From Lysobacter sp. (GTDB lineage: Bacteria > Pseudomonadota > Gammaproteobacteria > Xanthomonadales > Xanthomonadaceae): a stretch of DNA of 64,000 nt. The DNA is taken from contig WYBC01000034.1 of NCBI GenBank assembly GCA_011526085.1, forward strand, positions 1 to 64,000. The letters run 5' to 3'. Numbering within the stretch: position 1 is the stretch's first letter; each line of letters opens with the position of its first letter. Under the pieces are notes generated by a model. The model ran no database searches, was not told the origin of the DNA, and worked only from the letters and a program-made list of their open reading frames with translations. The position numbers and the translations under genes are program-made. Below, piece after piece: positions 18,773-26,567 of this stretch.

Positions 18773-20167
18773 GTGAGGACCGTTCGATCCAGTCGCAAGA
18801 AGCTTGCGATTCGCACTCTGTGGTTCACCGAACTGTGCGTGTTGATGCTGTCGGTCATGGTCGCGGCGCGGCTGCGTTTCCACGCCGACCCCGCCGGACT
18901 GGAGCATTTCGTCGAAGGCGTCGCGCCGCGTGCGCTGCTGGTGGCGCTCTCCATCACCGGGGCGATGCTCGCCTTCGGTCTGTACCAGGCCTACGTTCGT
19001 CACAACCGCATCGATCTGCTGCTGCGCATCGCGCTGTCGTTCGCCCTGGGCGGCGTGACCCTGCTGGTCATCTACTACGCGCTGCCGGCGACCTACATCG
19101 GTCGCGGCGTGCTCGCGATCGCGCTGGCCGTCGGCGCGGGCGCGGTGCTGGGCGTGCGTTACGTGGTATCGAAATTGTCCGCGGCGCAATCGCTGAAGCA
19201 GCGGGTGCTGGTGTACGGCGCCGGCAACAACGCCAACCTGATCAACACCCGATTGCGGCGCAGGAGCGACCGCCAGTCGTTCAACATCCTCGGCTTCGTG
19301 CCCGCGGGCCAGCAACCGGTGGTGGTGGACGAGTCGCAGCTGATCCGCACCGACGAGACGCTGTGCGCGGTCGCGGATCGTCTCGACATCGACGAGATCG
19401 TGATCGCCCCGGACGAGCGCCGGGGCGGCATGCCGATGGAACAGATGCTCAACTGCGTGCAGCAGGGCGTGCTGGTGACCGATCTGTCGACCTTCTTCGA
19501 GCGCGAGGCCGGGATGGTGCAGCTCAACATCGTCGACCCGTCCTGGCTGGTCTTTTCCGGCGGTTTCGACTATTCCACGCCGCGCCGGCTGACCAAGCGC
19601 TTCTTTGATCTGATCGCCGCCGGCGTGCTGCTGGCGATGGCGTGGCCGGCGATGCTGCTGGTCGCGCTGGCGGTGAAACTGGAATCGAAAGGCCCGGCGA
19701 TCTATCGCCAGGTGCGCGTCGGCGAGCACGGCCGCCATTTCGAGATGATCAAGTTCCGCAGCATGCGTGTCGACGCCGAAAGCGACGGCGTGGCGCGCTG
19801 GGCGACCAAGGACGACGACCGCAGCACCCGCGTCGGCAGGTTCATCCGCAAGACCCGCCTCGACGAATTGCCGCAGTTGTTCCTGGTGCTGACCGGCGAG
19901 ATGAGTTTCGTCGGCCCGCGTCCGGAGCGTCCGCAGTTCGTCGAGATGCTCAACAGCGAGATCCGCTATTACGACGTGCGCCATTCGGTGAAGCCGGGCC
20001 TGACCGGTTGGGCGCAGTTGCGCTATCCCTATGGCGCTTCCGTGCGCGACGCCAACGAAAAGCTGAAATTCGACCTGTTCTACGTCAAGAACCACGGTCT
20101 GGTGTTCGACCTGATGATCATGCTGCAGACGGTCGAAGTGGTGCTGTTCGGGCGCGGCGCGCGCTGA
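18773..20167 (+). CDS. Undecaprenyl-phosphate sugar phosphotransferase (EpsB/WcaJ-like)
   Basis: 464 residues from a GTG start preceded by agggggagtac. The N-terminal part has about four membrane helices, then a Rossmann-like CoA-binding region (VLVYGAGNNANLINTRLR). After a fifth hydrophobic segment comes the bacterial sugar-transferase domain (from about residue 265, KRFFDLIAAGVLLAM). It contains KFRSMRVDAE, KTRLDELPQLFLVLTGEMS, the FVGPRPERP motif and the KPGLTGWAQLRYPYG box. It should transfer a sugar phosphate from a nucleotide sugar to undecaprenyl phosphate to begin a repeat unit. Length and layout best match the PEP-CTERM/XrtA-associated EpsB group. First gene of the glycan locus. Confidence 0.92.
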   Translation: MRTVRSSRKKLAIRTLWFTELCVLMLSVMVAARLRFHADPAGLEHFVEGVAPRALLVALSITGAMLAFGLYQAYVRHNRIDLLLRIALSFALGGVTLLVIYYALPATYIGRGVLAIALAVGAGAVLGVRYVVSKLSAAQSLKQRVLVYGAGNNANLINTRLRRRSDRQSFNILGFVPAGQQPVVVDESQLIRTDETLCAVADRLDIDEIVIAPDERRGGMPMEQMLNCVQQGVLVTDLSTFFEREAGMVQLNIVDPSWLVFSGGFDYSTPRRLTKRFFDLIAAGVLLAMAWPAMLLVALAVKLESKGPAIYRQVRVGEHGRHFEMIKFRSMRVDAESDGVARWATKDDDRSTRVGRFIRKTRLDELPQLFLVLTGEMSFVGPRPERPQFVEMLNSEIRYYDVRHSVKPGLTGWAQLRYPYGASVRDANEKLKFDLFYVKNHGLVFDLMIMLQTVEVVLFGRGAR

Positions 20168-20200
20168 CGCGCAGTTCGCCGCGATTCCCGGCGCGAATGT

Positions 20201-21142
20201 TCAATCGCGGCCGAGCAGCGCGGCCGAAAAGCGTTTCGCGGCGAACGGCAGCAGCGCCCATGCCTGCCGGCGCGATGCCGCATCCGGCGCCTGGCGCAAG
20301 GATGCGCGCCACAACCGCCAGGCATCTCGCCAGCGTTTGCGGATCAGCATGCCGCGCGCGTTGCGCGCATAGGTGATGGCGAGCGCTTCGCGCTTCGCCG
20401 TGGCGTCGACCGAATCGCCGGCGGCGGCCACGGCGCGCTCCACCACCTTGACGTAATCGTCGTAGGTGGAGGCCTCGGCGGACAGGCCGTCGTGGCCGCG
20501 CATCGCCTCCACCAGTTCCGCCTCGATCACGCCGATCTTCCAGCTGCGCGCGACGCGCAGGTGGAAATCGATGTCTTCCGCGGTGCGCAGCGCGACATCG
20601 AAACCGCCGCAGCGTTCGAACACTTCGCGGCGGAACATGATCGACGCCGGCACCAGCGACGGATTGAGCAACAGCCAGCGCAGGACCCAGCCGTCCTCGA
20701 TCAGCACGTCGCGGCGGCGGAACACATCGTAGGGTCTGCCGTCGGCGTCCACCCGCACCACGTCGCACAGCACCATGCCGAAATCCGGATGCGCCTCCAG
20801 CCATTCGAGCTGGCGCGCGGTCTTTTCGGGGCGCCAGAGATCATCGCTGTCGAGCAGGGCGAAATAGCGGCCGCGGGCGATCGCCATGCCGGCGTTGCGC
20901 GCGGCGGACACGCCGGCGTTCTCCTGGCGGAGATAGACGATGCGCGTCCCCATCAGCGTGCCGTAACGCGCGTGCAGGGCGGCTTCGGTGCCGTCGGTGG
21001 AGCCGTCGTCGACGACCACGATCTCGTCGACCGGATAGGTCTGCGCCAGCGCGGAATCGATCGCGCGCTGCACCAGCTCGCGCCGGTTCCAGGTCGGTAT
21101 AATCGCCGAAACACCGGCGGAAACTTCGATCGCGCGCGCCAT
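20201..21142 (-). CDS. Family 2 glycosyltransferase
   Basis: 313 residues. GT-A fold motifs are clear: SAIIPTWNRRELVQRAIDSA, VVDDGSTDGTEAAL, NAGVSAARNAGMAIA and the metal-binding DSDD (ALLDSDDLWRP). An acceptor-side ED motif (RTAEDIDFHLRVARSW) also resembles the family. The C-terminal 80 residues are helical and basic, suggesting membrane contact. It adds one sugar to the lipid-linked glycan. Its ATG overlaps the ATG of the divergent deacetylase gene (CATG at 21140-21143), so neither has its own untranslated leader within the gap. Confidence 0.88.
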   Translation of the reverse strand: MARAIEVSAGVSAIIPTWNRRELVQRAIDSALAQTYPVDEIVVVDDGSTDGTEAALHARYGTLMGTRIVYLRQENAGVSAARNAGMAIARGRYFALLDSDDLWRPEKTARQLEWLEAHPDFGMVLCDVVRVDADGRPYDVFRRRDVLIEDGWVLRWLLLNPSLVPASIMFRREVFERCGGFDVALRTAEDIDFHLRVARSWKIGVIEAELVEAMRGHDGLSAEASTYDDYVKVVERAVAAAGDSVDATAKREALAITYARNARGMLIRKRWRDAWRLWRASLRQAPDAASRRQAWALLPFAAKRFSAALLGRD

Positions 21143-22169
21143 GCTCAAGAACTTCGCCAGAAAATGCCTGTATGCCTGCGGTGCGCTGGGCCTGTACCAC
21201 CGGCTGCGCAATGCCGACAGTTTAACGGTGGTGATGTTCCACCGCACGCTGCGGTCGGACGATCCGCGCTGGAAGGCCTGCGATCCCGATTACACCCTTT
21301 CCGATGACCTGTTCCGGCGCTCGATCGCGTTCTTCGCGCGGCATTACACCGTCGTGAGCCTGGCGCAGGTGTTGCGCGCGCGGCGCGAAGGCGGGGCGCT
21401 GCCGCCGCGGTCGCTGCTGATCACGTTCGACGACGGTTGGCTGGACAACGTCGACTACGCATTGCCCGCGCTGCGCGATGCCGGCCTGCCGGCGGTGATG
21501 TTCGTGGCCGCGGATGCGGTGGGCGCGCGCCAGCCGTTCTATCAGGAGCGGATCATCGGCGCGTGGCGCCGCGGTGCGCTGGACGTCACGGCCCTGGCCG
21601 ACGCCGTGGGCGAGACGCCGCAGGGCGAAGGCCTGCCGGCGATCCGTCGACTGATCGCGGCGCTCGAGGCGATGACGCCCGACGAACGCGCGCGGCGGCT
21701 GCAGCCGCTGGCGACCGCGCTCGACGATGGCCTGCGGCACATGGTCGACATCGCCGATCTGCATGCGCTCCGCGCGGGCGGCGTCGAACTCGGCCTGCAC
21801 GGCAAGCGTCATCTGCACATCACCCGCGCCGCCGATCCCGACGAGGAACTCGGCGGCGCGCGCGATGCCATGGCCGCCATGCTCGACTGCTCTCTCGACG
21901 CATCCGAAGGTGTCGCTTCGATCGCCTGCGCGACGATGTCGTTTCCGCACGGTGCGTACGACGACGCGATCGCGGTACGCGCGAGAGAGACCGGCTACGA
22001 ACTGCTGTTCACCAGCGTGCCGGTCTTGAATCCGGTCGCGGGCGGGCCGTCGTGGCTGCTCGGCCGCACCGGTTACGAAACCGATACCGTCGCCGATGCG
22101 CAGGGGCGTTTCCATCCGGAACGCTTGGCCTGGTATCTGTTCCGGCGCGAGACCCGACGGCTGGCGTGA
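21141..22169 (+). CDS. NodB-type polysaccharide deacetylase
   Basis: 342 residues. The NodB-domain motif 1 ITFDDGWLDNVDYALPAL gives the catalytic Asp pair. A later H-x-x-x-H-like motif is in LGLHGKRHLHI, and FPHGAYDDAI follows. This indicates a metal-dependent carbohydrate esterase family 4-like enzyme that removes N- or O-acetyl groups from the glycan. There is no clear signal peptide, so it may act at the cytoplasmic face. The tataat at 21098-21103 could be its -10 element, which would lie inside the opposite gene. Ends before a pair of repeats. Confidence 0.85.
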   Translation: MLKNFARKCLYACGALGLYHRLRNADSLTVVMFHRTLRSDDPRWKACDPDYTLSDDLFRRSIAFFARHYTVVSLAQVLRARREGGALPPRSLLITFDDGWLDNVDYALPALRDAGLPAVMFVAADAVGARQPFYQERIIGAWRRGALDVTALADAVGETPQGEGLPAIRRLIAALEAMTPDERARRLQPLATALDDGLRHMVDIADLHALRAGGVELGLHGKRHLHITRAADPDEELGGARDAMAAMLDCSLDASEGVASIACATMSFPHGAYDDAIAVRARETGYELLFTSVPVLNPVAGGPSWLLGRTGYETDTVADAQGRFHPERLAWYLFRRETRRLA

Positions 22170-22187
22170 CGAGGCGCGTTTCCAGCC

Positions 22188-22287
22188 GGTAGGGCGGCCT
22201 GACCAGCCATTCGGCTGTTGAAGACCAGGCCGCTGCTCTTTTTCGGAATTCACGAAGGAAAAGCAGCGGCCTGAAGGCCGCTCTACC
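22188..22287. repeat. Dispersed hairpin repeat, family copy 1
   Basis: Ends ggtagggcggcct and aggccgctctacc are inverted repeats (one mismatch). The left part, cctgaccagcc then ttcggctgttga, recurs at 48306-48393, and the ends recur at 56986-57054. A long stem can form; it may also end the deacetylase transcript. Confidence 0.7.
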
Positions 22288-22324
22288 AGAAGCAGGTCAT
22301 TTGTCCTCGAAGCGATGCCGCCGA

Positions 22325-22435
22325 AGCCCCTGTGGGAGCGACGCAAGTCGCGACGCACTTTGGGCTTTCAAGCGACGAATGACTGATCGAGATTTTTGGA
22401 AAAGCGTCGCGACTTGCGTCGCTCCCACAGGGGCT
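22325..22435. repeat. REP-like element with 32-bp perfect inverted arms
   Basis: Positions 22325-22356 and 22404-22435 are perfect inverted copies of 32 bases (outer end agcccctgtgggagcgacg) with a 47-base loop containing an AT-richer middle. It belongs to the same family as the element at 1-74. It is likely a paired REP (BIME-like) mobilised by a transposase elsewhere. Confidence 0.75.
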
Positions 22436-22481
22436 GGTCCCAGACATTATCCGGGAGCAGCGAGACGGCGTCCGTCTGTCG

Positions 22482-23537
22482 CTATTCGTCCTCGTCCGCC
22501 GAGGTGAGATGCAGATCCGCGGGCGCGTCCGAAGCGCCGCGGATCAGGCCGAACACCGGCCGTCGACTGCGCGGCTCGAAGCCCAGTGCGCGCCACGGCC
22601 GCAGCCGCGCATCCGAGGTGGCCAGTTCGATCGACACCGCCGCATGGCCCTGCGCGCGCGCGGCGCGCAGCAGCGCGCACACGGTGTCCGGTGCCGGTTC
22701 GGCGCCGTCGCGCGACCAGAAATCGTGCACGTGCAAGGTGTGGCCGTCGACGCGGGTGGCGAACCATGCGACCGCGACCGCCGCCTCGCTCAGCAGCAGA
22801 TGCCGGAACGGGGCGATGCCATCGACCGCGGGCGCCGCATCGAAGCGCCAGCGTAGATGCGCGGTGTCGCGCAGCGCGGTCAGCGCGGCGGGTTTCGGCG
22901 AGGCCCGCCACAGCGCGTCGATGTCCGGCGCCTGTGCCTGCCACCGCGCATGCAGCCGGCGCGCGCGCGGATGGCGCCACGCATCGCGCAGGCGGTGGCC
23001 CAGATCGATCAGCGCGCCCAGCGGTACTGCGACGATGCCCGGCAGTTTCGCGAAACGTCGCTGCAGGTAGGGCGCATGGCGCACGACCCGCGCATGCCGC
23101 ACCATCTCGGCGAGCAGGCGGTAGCCGATGCGTTTGAACACCGGGGCGGCCTTGGGATTCGGGAATCCATAGAGCAGATCCAGTTCGCGCTGTCCGGCGG
23201 CGAACAGCCCCTGCTGCAGGATCAGCGCCGGGCCGAGCGTGCGGTGTTCGGGCGTCACCGCGAGATCCACGAGCAGGCCCGCGCGCAGCGTGTCGCCGTC
23301 GCGCAGCATCTGGCGACGGCCGGCCGCGCAGACGCCCACGGGCGATGCGGTGCCGGCGTGCATCAGCAGTTGCAGCAGCGGCGCGCCGGCGGGCGCATCG
23401 CGATAGAACCAGTCGTATTTCGCGGCCATCCGCGCGTCCTGGCCGAGATTGCCGCGCCACACCGCGAGCACGGCGTCGCGGTCGACGGCGGTGTCGCCGT
23501 CGCGCACGCGGTACTGCGGCGGTTGCGGTGCGGCCAT
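22482..23537 (-). CDS. GNAT-family acyltransferase-like protein
   Basis: 351 residues from the chosen start. The first half looks like a GNAT fold: AVLAVWRGNL, a beta-hairpin VDLAVTPEHRTLGPALILQQ resembling the acetyl-CoA loop, and DLLYGFPNPKAAPVFKRIGY. The second half repeats a degenerate GNAT-like layout (LLSEAAVAVAWF, ending WRALGFEPRSRRPVFGL), as in FemAB/double-GNAT proteins of glycan loci. It probably transfers an acyl or aminoacyl group. Starts at 23573 (with gagggcagg upstream) and 23603 are also possible and would overlap the NAD-synthase-like gene. The chosen one lies 7 bases after that gene's stop. Confidence 0.7.
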   Translation of the reverse strand: MAAPQPPQYRVRDGDTAVDRDAVLAVWRGNLGQDARMAAKYDWFYRDAPAGAPLLQLLMHAGTASPVGVCAAGRRQMLRDGDTLRAGLLVDLAVTPEHRTLGPALILQQGLFAAGQRELDLLYGFPNPKAAPVFKRIGYRLLAEMVRHARVVRHAPYLQRRFAKLPGIVAVPLGALIDLGHRLRDAWRHPRARRLHARWQAQAPDIDALWRASPKPAALTALRDTAHLRWRFDAAPAVDGIAPFRHLLLSEAAVAVAWFATRVDGHTLHVHDFWSRDGAEPAPDTVCALLRAARAQGHAAVSIELATSDARLRPWRALGFEPRSRRPVFGLIRGASDAPADLHLTSADEDE

Positions 23538-23544
23538 GCCGCGA

Positions 23545-24579
23545 TCAGCCGGCGCGGTGCGCCGCGCCGTCATGCAGCCTGCCCTCATGCAACTCGGGCA
23601 CATCGGCCACCAGCACCGGCGGCAGATGCAGGTATTGCGTGGTGCGTCGCTTGTTGCGGATGTCGTCGTAGATCGCGGAGGCCTGCGCTTCGTCGATCGC
23701 CAGTACGCGCGCGAGTTCAGCGGCGGGGTGGCCGTGGTTCAGCGCGAACACCGCGAGATCCATCTGCCGGTAGGGCAGCGCGAAATAGAACTCGTCCTGC
23801 CCCTGGCTGAGGCTGTAGGTGTCGGTGGTCGGCACCGCGGCGCAGACCCGCTCCGGCAGGCCGAGATGACGCGCCATGCCGTAGACCTGCGACTTGTACA
23901 GATGCGCGATCGGTTTGACGTCGGCCGAGCCGTCGCCGTTCTTCACGAAGAACCCCTGGTCGTATTCCAGCCGGTTGGGCGTGCCGACCACGCCGTAGTT
24001 CAGGCGGTCGGCGTGGAAGTATTCGAGGGTCTTGCGGATGCGCTGCTTGAAATTGGTCGCGGCGACGATGGTGAGGTAATCGTGCAGGGCGAGATCGCGG
24101 TCGTGCAGGCCGCCGTCCGGCGCTTCGGCGATCAGCCGGAAGCGGTTGAAGCGGCCCTGGATGCCGCCGTCGATGACGATCTTGAATTTCCAGCCGTCGC
24201 CGTATTCGGGCAGCGCGTTGTGCACCGCGGCGTCGCGCGCGCGATAGCAGCCGATGGCGTCCAGCGCCGGCGCGATGTCCACGGTCTCGGTGCGGATGCC
24301 GAGATGCTGCGCGAGGATGTTCGCGCGCGCTGCGCTGTCGTCGGAGGAATCGCGTTCCGGCAGGATCAGGCCGAACACGCGCTCCGGGCCGAGCGCGCGC
24401 ACCGCCAGCGCGACGCTGGCCGAGCTGTCAATGCCGCCCGAGATCGCCACCACCAGGCCGCGGCGGTGCAACTGGCGCGCGGTGATCTCGCGCAGTCGCG
24501 CGGCGATGCGGTCGGCTTCGAGCGCGTAGTCGAGATCGAGGACGTTCCAGTCCAGCGGGGCGTGTGCGGTGGCGTTCAT
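23545..24579 (-). CDS. NAD-synthase-like ATP-pyrophosphatase enzyme
   Basis: 344 residues, longer than housekeeping NadE (about 275). The N-terminal ATP-pyrophosphatase loop is AISGGIDSSASVALAV. Later motifs are GVVGTPNRLEYDQGFFVKNG and GDGSADVKPIAHLYKSQVYG, close to the ammonia-dependent NadE core, followed by a divergent PTTDTYSLSQGQDEFYF region. The reaction type is adenylation of a carboxyl followed by amide formation. In this context the substrate may be a sugar acid or carrier-bound acid rather than nicotinate dinucleotide; that is inference. Its ATG overlaps the stop of the ligase gene (ATGA), so translation is coupled. Confidence 0.82.
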   Translation of the reverse strand: MNATAHAPLDWNVLDLDYALEADRIAARLREITARQLHRRGLVVAISGGIDSSASVALAVRALGPERVFGLILPERDSSDDSAARANILAQHLGIRTETVDIAPALDAIGCYRARDAAVHNALPEYGDGWKFKIVIDGGIQGRFNRFRLIAEAPDGGLHDRDLALHDYLTIVAATNFKQRIRKTLEYFHADRLNYGVVGTPNRLEYDQGFFVKNGDGSADVKPIAHLYKSQVYGMARHLGLPERVCAAVPTTDTYSLSQGQDEFYFALPYRQMDLAVFALNHGHPAAELARVLAIDEAQASAIYDDIRNKRRTTQYLHLPPVLVADVPELHEGRLHDGAAHRAG

Positions 24580-26105
24580 GGGATGGGATCGGGTTCCAGG
24601 AGTGCGGCGCGGCGGACCTTGCCGGAGGCGGTCCGCGGCAACGCGGAGACGAACGTGATGTCGCGGGGAATCTTGTAGCTGGCGAGCCGTTCGCGGCAGT
24701 GCGCCTTGATCATGTTGTCGCTGCGCGGCGGCAGGCCGGGCGCGACCACGAAGGCCTTGATCACCTGGCCGAGCACGTCGTCGTCGACGCCGACCACCGC
24801 CACCTCGGCGACGCCCGGCACTTCGGCGATGACTTCCTCGACATCGACCGGATGCACGCGATGCGCGCCGGTCTTGATCATGTCGCTGCGGCGGCCGACC
24901 AGCCAGAGATAACCGTCGCCGTCGAGATGGCCGATGTCGCCGGTGCGCAGCCAGCCGTCGCGCAGCACGGCCGCGCTGGATTCGGGATTGTTCCAGTAGC
25001 CGCGCATCACGTTCGCGCCGCGCACCCAGACCTCGCCGTCCTCGCCGGTGTCCGCATCGCCGCCGTGCTCGCGCACGATGCGCAGCGACACGCCGTTGAC
25101 CGGAATGCCGACCGAACCGAGTTTCTCGTCGAGGCGTTCCGGCGGCAGCCACGTCAGGCGCGAGGTCGCTTCGGTCTGCCCGTACATCACGAACAGGCGC
25201 GCGCCGGGCAGGGCCGCGCGCAGGCGCTGGGTCAGCGTCGGGCCCATCGGGCCGCCGGCCTGGGTGAGATAGCGCAGCGACGAGAGGTCGTAATCGCCCA
25301 GTTTCACCCGCTCCAGCAGCAGCGCGAAGGTCGAGGGCACGCCGGAGAAACCGGTGATGCGCTCGCGCACGATGGTGTCCATCAGCAGGTGCGGGAACAG
25401 CAGGTTCTGCGCCAGCACGATGCACGCGCCCGACAGCAGATGCGTGTGCAGCACCGAGGCGCCGTAGGCGTAATAGAACGCGAGGATCGACAGCACGCTG
25501 TCGTCCGCGTCCAGCCGCAGGTAATCGATCACCGCGCTGGCGTTCGCGAGCAGATTGCCGTGGGTGAGGGTGACGCCCTTGGGCGCGCCGGTGGTGCCGG
25601 AGGTGTAGAGGATCATCGCCACGCGGTCCGCGTCGATGTCGCCGGCATCGACGATGACCTCGGGCGCATCGTCGCCGCCCGGCGCGCACAGCGGGCGATC
25701 CGCGCCGACCGGCCAGCGCCGCATCGGCGGATGGCCGCTCGACGCATCCACCGCGGCGATGGCGTCGACCACGTCGTTGTGGCTGTATTCGTGCACGACG
25801 TGGCGCGCATCGGCATGGCGCAGCCAGGCCTGGAAATCTCGCGCCCGCGCCTGCACGTTCAGCGGCACGGCGATGCCGCCGGCCAGCCAGCAGCCGTAGC
25901 AGGCCACGGCCGCTTCGATCCGGTTCGGCAGCAGGATCGCCACGCGCTCGCCCGGCTGCAGGCCGTGCGCCCGCAGCGCGCGCGCGAAGCAGACGGATTC
26001 GCGCCAGAATTCGTCGTAACGGATGCGGCGATCGTCGGCGACGATCGCGATGCGCTCCGGATGGCGTTCGACGACTTCGGCGACCCTGGCGGGAACCGAC
26101 GACAT
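24576..26105 (-). CDS. AMP-forming acyl-CoA/acyl-ACP ligase
   Basis: 509 residues of the ANL superfamily. The P-loop-like A3 motif is MILYTSGTTGAPKGVTLTHG. FVMYGQTEATSRLTWLPPE is the A5 motif, GWLRTGDIGHLDGDGYLWLV the A7 motif, and the catalytic Lys lies near PRTASGKVRRAALL. It activates a carboxylic acid as an adenylate and probably loads it on the acyl carrier protein encoded 9 bases upstream. Size and neighbours resemble the exosortase-A-associated acyl-CoA ligase group. Coupled by ATGA overlap to the next gene. Confidence 0.9.
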   Translation of the reverse strand: MSSVPARVAEVVERHPERIAIVADDRRIRYDEFWRESVCFARALRAHGLQPGERVAILLPNRIEAAVACYGCWLAGGIAVPLNVQARARDFQAWLRHADARHVVHEYSHNDVVDAIAAVDASSGHPPMRRWPVGADRPLCAPGGDDAPEVIVDAGDIDADRVAMILYTSGTTGAPKGVTLTHGNLLANASAVIDYLRLDADDSVLSILAFYYAYGASVLHTHLLSGACIVLAQNLLFPHLLMDTIVRERITGFSGVPSTFALLLERVKLGDYDLSSLRYLTQAGGPMGPTLTQRLRAALPGARLFVMYGQTEATSRLTWLPPERLDEKLGSVGIPVNGVSLRIVREHGGDADTGEDGEVWVRGANVMRGYWNNPESSAAVLRDGWLRTGDIGHLDGDGYLWLVGRRSDMIKTGAHRVHPVDVEEVIAEVPGVAEVAVVGVDDDVLGQVIKAFVVAPGLPPRSDNMIKAHCRERLASYKIPRDITFVSALPRTASGKVRRAALLEPDPIP

Positions 26106-26114
26106 GGCGCTGGT

Positions 26115-26363
26115 TCAGGCCGCCAGTTTGCGCGCGATGAACGCGTCGATGGTTTCGAGCGTGTCGAAATTCTCCGGCGTCATTTCTTCGGCCGCGATCG
26201 ACAGCTTGAACTCTTCCTCGATGAACATGATGAGTTCGTAGATGCCGGTCGAATCGAGGATCGCGCCGCGGACCAGGGAATCCTGGTCGCCGATGGCGTT
26301 TTCGTCGTCCGAGAAAAGGAAGTTCTTCAGGATGTACTGCTTGATTCGTTGCCGCGGCTGCAT
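26115..26363 (-). CDS. Acyl carrier protein
   Basis: 82 residues, the expected size. The phosphopantetheine attachment site is Ser 38 in ILDSTGIYELIMFIEEEF, in the usual D-S-x-x-x position at the start of helix II. The acidic helix II and C-terminal TLETIDAFIARKLAA are standard. Sequence context (GAILDSTG rather than GADSLD) separates it from the fatty-acid AcpP, so it is a dedicated carrier. It is first of the leftward module with ligase, NAD-synthase-like and GNAT enzymes, and is divergent from the sugar dehydrogenase gene. Confidence 0.9.
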   Translation of the reverse strand: MQPRQRIKQYILKNFLFSDDENAIGDQDSLVRGAILDSTGIYELIMFIEEEFKLSIAAEEMTPENFDTLETIDAFIARKLAA

Positions 26364-26526
26364 GCTGTGTCCCCGTGTCGTAGCTTTGAACGCGATAACG
26401 GTCCGGCGACGGCCACGGCGATGCGATGGCGCGCGAGCGGATGCGAAGGAATGGGTCCCGGTGTTCCCCCCCGGCGCGGCGGATGCTGTCCTGAGGGATG
26501 TCGTCCCCGTTTCGCCGACCCGCGGG

Positions 26527-26532
26527 TAGGAT
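26527..26532 (+). promoter_or_regulatory. Possible -10 element for the sugar dehydrogenase gene
   Basis: The hexamer taggat lies 36 bases before the ATG at 26568, in the 204-base divergent gap. No convincing -35 element is seen. Confidence 0.25.
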
Positions 26533-26567
26533 AGCCTCCCACCCTCCGACCCGATAGCCGGCCGCCC

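Noticed and set aside
23545-24579. Housekeeping nadE as the simple annotation
   Set aside because: It carries the NadE core, but it is longer, diverges after PTTDT and is coupled to an ACP-ligase pair in a glycan locus, so the gene symbol was withheld.
24564-26534. About 650-codon plus-strand frame across the AMP-ligase and carrier protein genes
   Set aside because: It is the complement of two well-supported genes and shows no recognisable domain or ribosome site.
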